This document shows, piece after piece, positions 4,518 through 6,501 of a stretch of 6,501 nucleotides of DNA. The DNA comes from Phycisphaerae bacterium (lineage in GTDB: Bacteria > Planctomycetota > Phycisphaerae > UBA1845 > Fen-1342): positions 1-6,501 of the forward strand of contig JAGVEP010000482.1 of assembly GCA_020058145.1 (NCBI GenBank). The letters are read 5' to 3'. A program made the translations under genes and the position numbers. The notes beneath the pieces were generated by a model that ran no database searches, had not been told where the DNA came from, and worked only from the letters and a program-made list of their open reading frames with translations. Numbering within the stretch: the first letter of the stretch is position 1; every line of letters begins with the position of its first letter.

Positions 4518-6418
4518 ATATGCCCGTGGATGTGCTGCTGGCGCGCGTGTGTCGAGCGGGCCTCAAGGAAGGCACGGAACTGAGGCCGACCGAGGAGGGA
4601 GGGCGAAGGAGGCACGAAGGCACGGAGAGCCTCCGGCTGACGGTTGATGAACTCGTCGAACTCCTGCCGCGGCTTGGCTGCGAGGTCGAGGAGGTCGCCG
4701 AGGTGCAGGAATTCGCCTGTCGCGTTTGCGGCAAGATCTATGACCGGACCGAGGCGCAAGGGGCTCCGCTGCACTGCTCGCACTGCGGCACGGACTTCCG
4801 TGCGGTGCCGGCGTCGCTCGACCACCTGGGTGTGAGCCAGGTTCTACGGCTGAACATGCTGGCGGTGCGGCCGGACATCTTCGATCCGGGTGGCATGGCG
4901 CGCTACATCCGCGGGTTTCTCGGGGTGCAGACCGGGCTGGTCGAGTACACGCCGGCGGCGCCGCGCCTGCGCGTGCAGGTGGATCCGCAGCTTGCGCACG
5001 AAGAGAGCTATCGGCCGCACATCGCCTGCGCGGTGGTTCGCAACGTCGGCCTGGACAGCAGCACGATCAAGATGGTCATGAATTTGCAGGAGGACCTGCA
5101 CTGGGCGCTGGGGCGCGACCGCAAGTTGGCGTCCATCGGGGTCTACGATCTCGACACGCTGTCGGGTGATGTTTTTCACTACGATGCGGTCGATCCGGAC
5201 GGGTTGCGTTTCGTGCCGCTGGGATTTCCACCGGATGACCGGGCGAGTTTGCTGACGCCACGGGAGATTCTGGAAAAGCACAAGACCGGGCAGGCGTATG
5301 CGCACCTGCTGAAGCCACTGAAGAAATACCCGCTGCTGCGCGACGGCGCCGGGACGGTGCTGTCGATGCCGCCGATCATCAACAGCGAGTCGACGCGGGT
5401 GACGCTGAAGACGCGGCAGTTCTTCGTGGACGTGACCGGGCTGTCCCAGCGGACGGTGGAACGGGCGCTCAATATCGTGGTGACGAGCTTGCAGGAGATC
5501 ATGCCGGCGGTGGTGGTCGAGGGCGTGGTGATTGAGGCCCCGACCGGTGTGCGTATCACGCCCGATCTTTCGCCCGCGGAGATGACGCTCAGTGTCCAGC
5601 AGGCCGCGGAGACGATCGGGATCCAGGTCAACGCCGGCGAGTTGGCCGAATTGCTGGAATCGATGGGACACGGCGTGGAGGAGGGCCCGCGGGGTGATGT
5701 GCTCCGCGTCCTGGTGCCGGCGTATCGCCATGACGTGATGCACCCGGTCGACTTGATCGAGGATGCGGCCGTGGCCTATGGCTACGAGAATCTGACGCCC
5801 ACGCTGGTGCCGACGTTCACGGTCGGTGCGCCGCGGGCGATCGAGGAACAGTCGGCGACCGCCCGACGTGTGTTCACCGGGCTGGGATTCCACCAGGTGA
5901 TGACGCTGGTGCTGACGAGCGAGCCGGCAGCCTTCGCCAGGTGGCGTGTGGGGCCGGACGAGCGCGCGGTGCAGATCGACAACCCGATCAGCACCGAGCA
6001 GACGATCTGCCGTGTGTCGCTGCTGCCGGGACTGCTGGAAACGCTGGCGCTCAACAAGCAGTACGACCTGCCGCAGCATCTTTTTGAGGTCGGCGATTGC
6101 TGCTTCGTCGACCCGGCGACCGAGACGGGCGCGCGGGAAGAGCGGTTCAGCGCGGCGGCGCTGATTGGCACGCACGTGGGCTACGCGGACATCCGGGCCG
6201 TGGCGGACGCGTTCGTACATGAGTTGGGGGCTGCGTATACGGTCAAAGCGACGGAGCACCCGAGCTTCATCTCCGGCCGCGTCGCGGCTTTGTGCGACGC
6301 GCGCGGGGAGCGGATCGGTACGCTGGGCGAGGTACACCCCGAGATCATCGAGGCGTACGGTTTGAAACACGCGGTGGCGGTGCTGGAGTTGAGCCTCGCG
6401 CAGCTACTGGGCGTCTAG
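4505..6418 (+). CDS. pheT: Phenylalanyl-tRNA synthetase beta subunit, archaeal type with zinc-ribbon insert
   Basis: It is the partner of PheS: it binds tRNA, edits mischarged tRNA and completes the alpha2-beta2 enzyme. At 637 residues it is longer than typical archaeal PheT (about 550) and lacks the bacterial EMAP/tRNA-binding and C-terminal anticodon-binding layout. Residues 1-20 and 43-64 are the start of the B1 domain (LTVDELVELLPRLGCEVEEV). Residues about 22-42 are a repeat-derived insert. Residues 72-94 form a Cx2C-x15-Cx2C zinc-ribbon-like insert. RPDIFD at 122-127 resumes the usual B1 sequence. The B3/B4 editing region spans about 140-310, with GVYDLDTLSG and later PPIINSE. B5 lies at about 354-430, ending in DLIEDAAVAYGYENL. 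The C-terminal inactive synthetase-like fold covers about 440-637. The start is GTG, fixed by a nearby ribosome site, and the gene overlaps pheS by 13 bases. The two inserts explain most of the extra length. Identity is secure; zinc binding is inferred. Confidence 0.95.
   Translation: MPIIDMPVDVLLARVCRAGLKEGTELRPTEEGGRRRHEGTESLRLTVDELVELLPRLGCEVEEVAEVQEFACRVCGKIYDRTEAQGAPLHCSHCGTDFRAVPASLDHLGVSQVLRLNMLAVRPDIFDPGGMARYIRGFLGVQTGLVEYTPAAPRLRVQVDPQLAHEESYRPHIACAVVRNVGLDSSTIKMVMNLQEDLHWALGRDRKLASIGVYDLDTLSGDVFHYDAVDPDGLRFVPLGFPPDDRASLLTPREILEKHKTGQAYAHLLKPLKKYPLLRDGAGTVLSMPPIINSESTRVTLKTRQFFVDVTGLSQRTVERALNIVVTSLQEIMPAVVVEGVVIEAPTGVRITPDLSPAEMTLSVQQAAETIGIQVNAGELAELLESMGHGVEEGPRGDVLRVLVPAYRHDVMHPVDLIEDAAVAYGYENLTPTLVPTFTVGAPRAIEEQSATARRVFTGLGFHQVMTLVLTSEPAAFARWRVGPDERAVQIDNPISTEQTICRVSLLPGLLETLALNKQYDLPQHLFEVGDCCFVDPATETGAREERFSAAALIGTHVGYADIRAVADAFVHELGAAYTVKATEHPSFISGRVAALCDARGERIGTLGEVHPEIIEAYGLKHAVAVLELSLAQLLGV
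4570..4627 (+). repeat. Dispersed-repeat sequence inside pheT
   Basis: GGCACGGA (4571-4578) and AGGCACGAAGGCACGGAG (4610-4627) are units of the purine-rich tract found at 1993-2131. The 18 bases at 4610-4627 are identical to 2081-2098. The stretch encodes roughly EGTELRPTEEGGRRRHEGTE, a charged segment with no counterpart in the archaeal PheT pattern, and the frame is kept. It falls between the first helix and the LTVDELVELLPRLG helix of B1. Confidence 0.7.
4718..4786 (+). other. Zinc-ribbon-like segment encoded within pheT
   Basis: Codons for C72, C75, C91 and C94 give CRVC-x15-CSHC, followed by GTDF. Paired CxxC knuckles about 15 residues apart are typical of small zinc ribbons and rubredoxin-like knuckles. 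The segment falls between VEEV and the RPDIFD motif of B1, which are close together in usual archaeal-type PheT. The only other cysteines in the neighbourhood are C16 and C59, so the cluster is distinctive. Confidence 0.75.
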
Positions 6419-6501
6419 CGCGGCGATCGTCGCCGCCAGGACGCGCGGTACGACCTCCTCCCAGGTACCGGGGGGGCGGGCACCAGCGGCGCGGGCGTGG
6501 C
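6404..6501 (-). CDS. C-terminal end of an unidentified convergent gene (partial)
   Basis: On the minus strand the frame from the window edge ends HARAAGARPPGTWEEVVPRV then LAATIAALDAQ and TAG (6406-6404). Nearly all codons end in G or C and the final residues form a plausible amphipathic helix, unlike the other minus frames. WEEVVPRVLAA resembles the tail of some glycosyltransferases, but about 31 residues are too few to assign a family. It converges on pheT and overlaps its last 15 bases. The rest of the gene lies beyond the window. Confidence 0.4.
   Translation of the reverse strand, partial: HARAAGARPPGTWEEVVPRVLAATIAALDAQ
6420..6436. terminator. Short hairpin just after pheT
   Basis: GCGGCGA (6420-6426) and TCGCCGC (6430-6436) form a 7-bp stem with a TCG loop, 1 base after the pheT stop codon. 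There is no T run. It may shape the 3' end of the pheST message, but it also lies within the probable convergent coding sequence, so it could be incidental. Confidence 0.25.

Noticed and set aside
4844..6370. A 508-residue minus-strand open frame
   Set aside because: It is antisense to pheT. Its composition, rich in R, H and Q, is the usual shadow of a GC-rich gene, and no motif is recognisable.

Overview
This is a GC-rich bacterial chromosome segment, most likely from a planctomycete or a close relative. That placement is an inference. It rests on the density and type of short dispersed palindromes and of the degenerate GGCACGAAGG/GGGACGGAGG tract, plus a small coiled-coil protein that I associate with planctomycetes. 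No rRNA, tRNA or CRISPR array was seen.

Left part (1-2324): a decayed restriction-modification-like island on the minus strand, embedded in repeats. From its 5' end it holds a truncated DNA methyltransferase (1830-1459) and an apparently intact 390-residue protein (1466-294). The methyltransferase's catalytic motif has been replaced by a palindromic repeat. The 390-residue protein has an HsdR-like PD-(D/E)xK nuclease domain and a C-terminal DUF5655 domain, and its start overlaps the methyltransferase remnant by 8 bases. The block lies between two same-orientation copies of a double-hairpin element (185-234 and 1934-1982). G-rich arms in opposite orientation lie outside these (89-110 and 2138-2160).

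Middle part (2194-2984): more strong hairpins, a 94-residue minus-strand coiled-coil protein of unknown function (2609-2325) with an excellent ribosome binding site, and a divergent intergenic region of about 375 bases leading to pheS.

Right part (2985-6418): a plus-strand pheS-pheT operon for phenylalanyl-tRNA synthetase. Both subunits are of the archaeal/eukaryotic genre rather than the usual bacterial one. pheT starts at GTG inside the end of pheS and has its own ribosome binding site. Two PheT features stand out. One is a Cx2C-x15-Cx2C zinc-ribbon-like insert in the N-terminal domain. The other is a roughly 20-residue segment apparently derived from the same dispersed repeat that fills 1993-2131. 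At the right edge the minus strand carries the end of a convergent, unidentified gene that overlaps the pheT tail.

The synthetase operon is housekeeping. The left half looks like a site of repeat-driven gene decay. The link between the halves is that the same repeat family destroyed one gene (the methyltransferase) and appears to have been absorbed in frame into an essential one (pheT).
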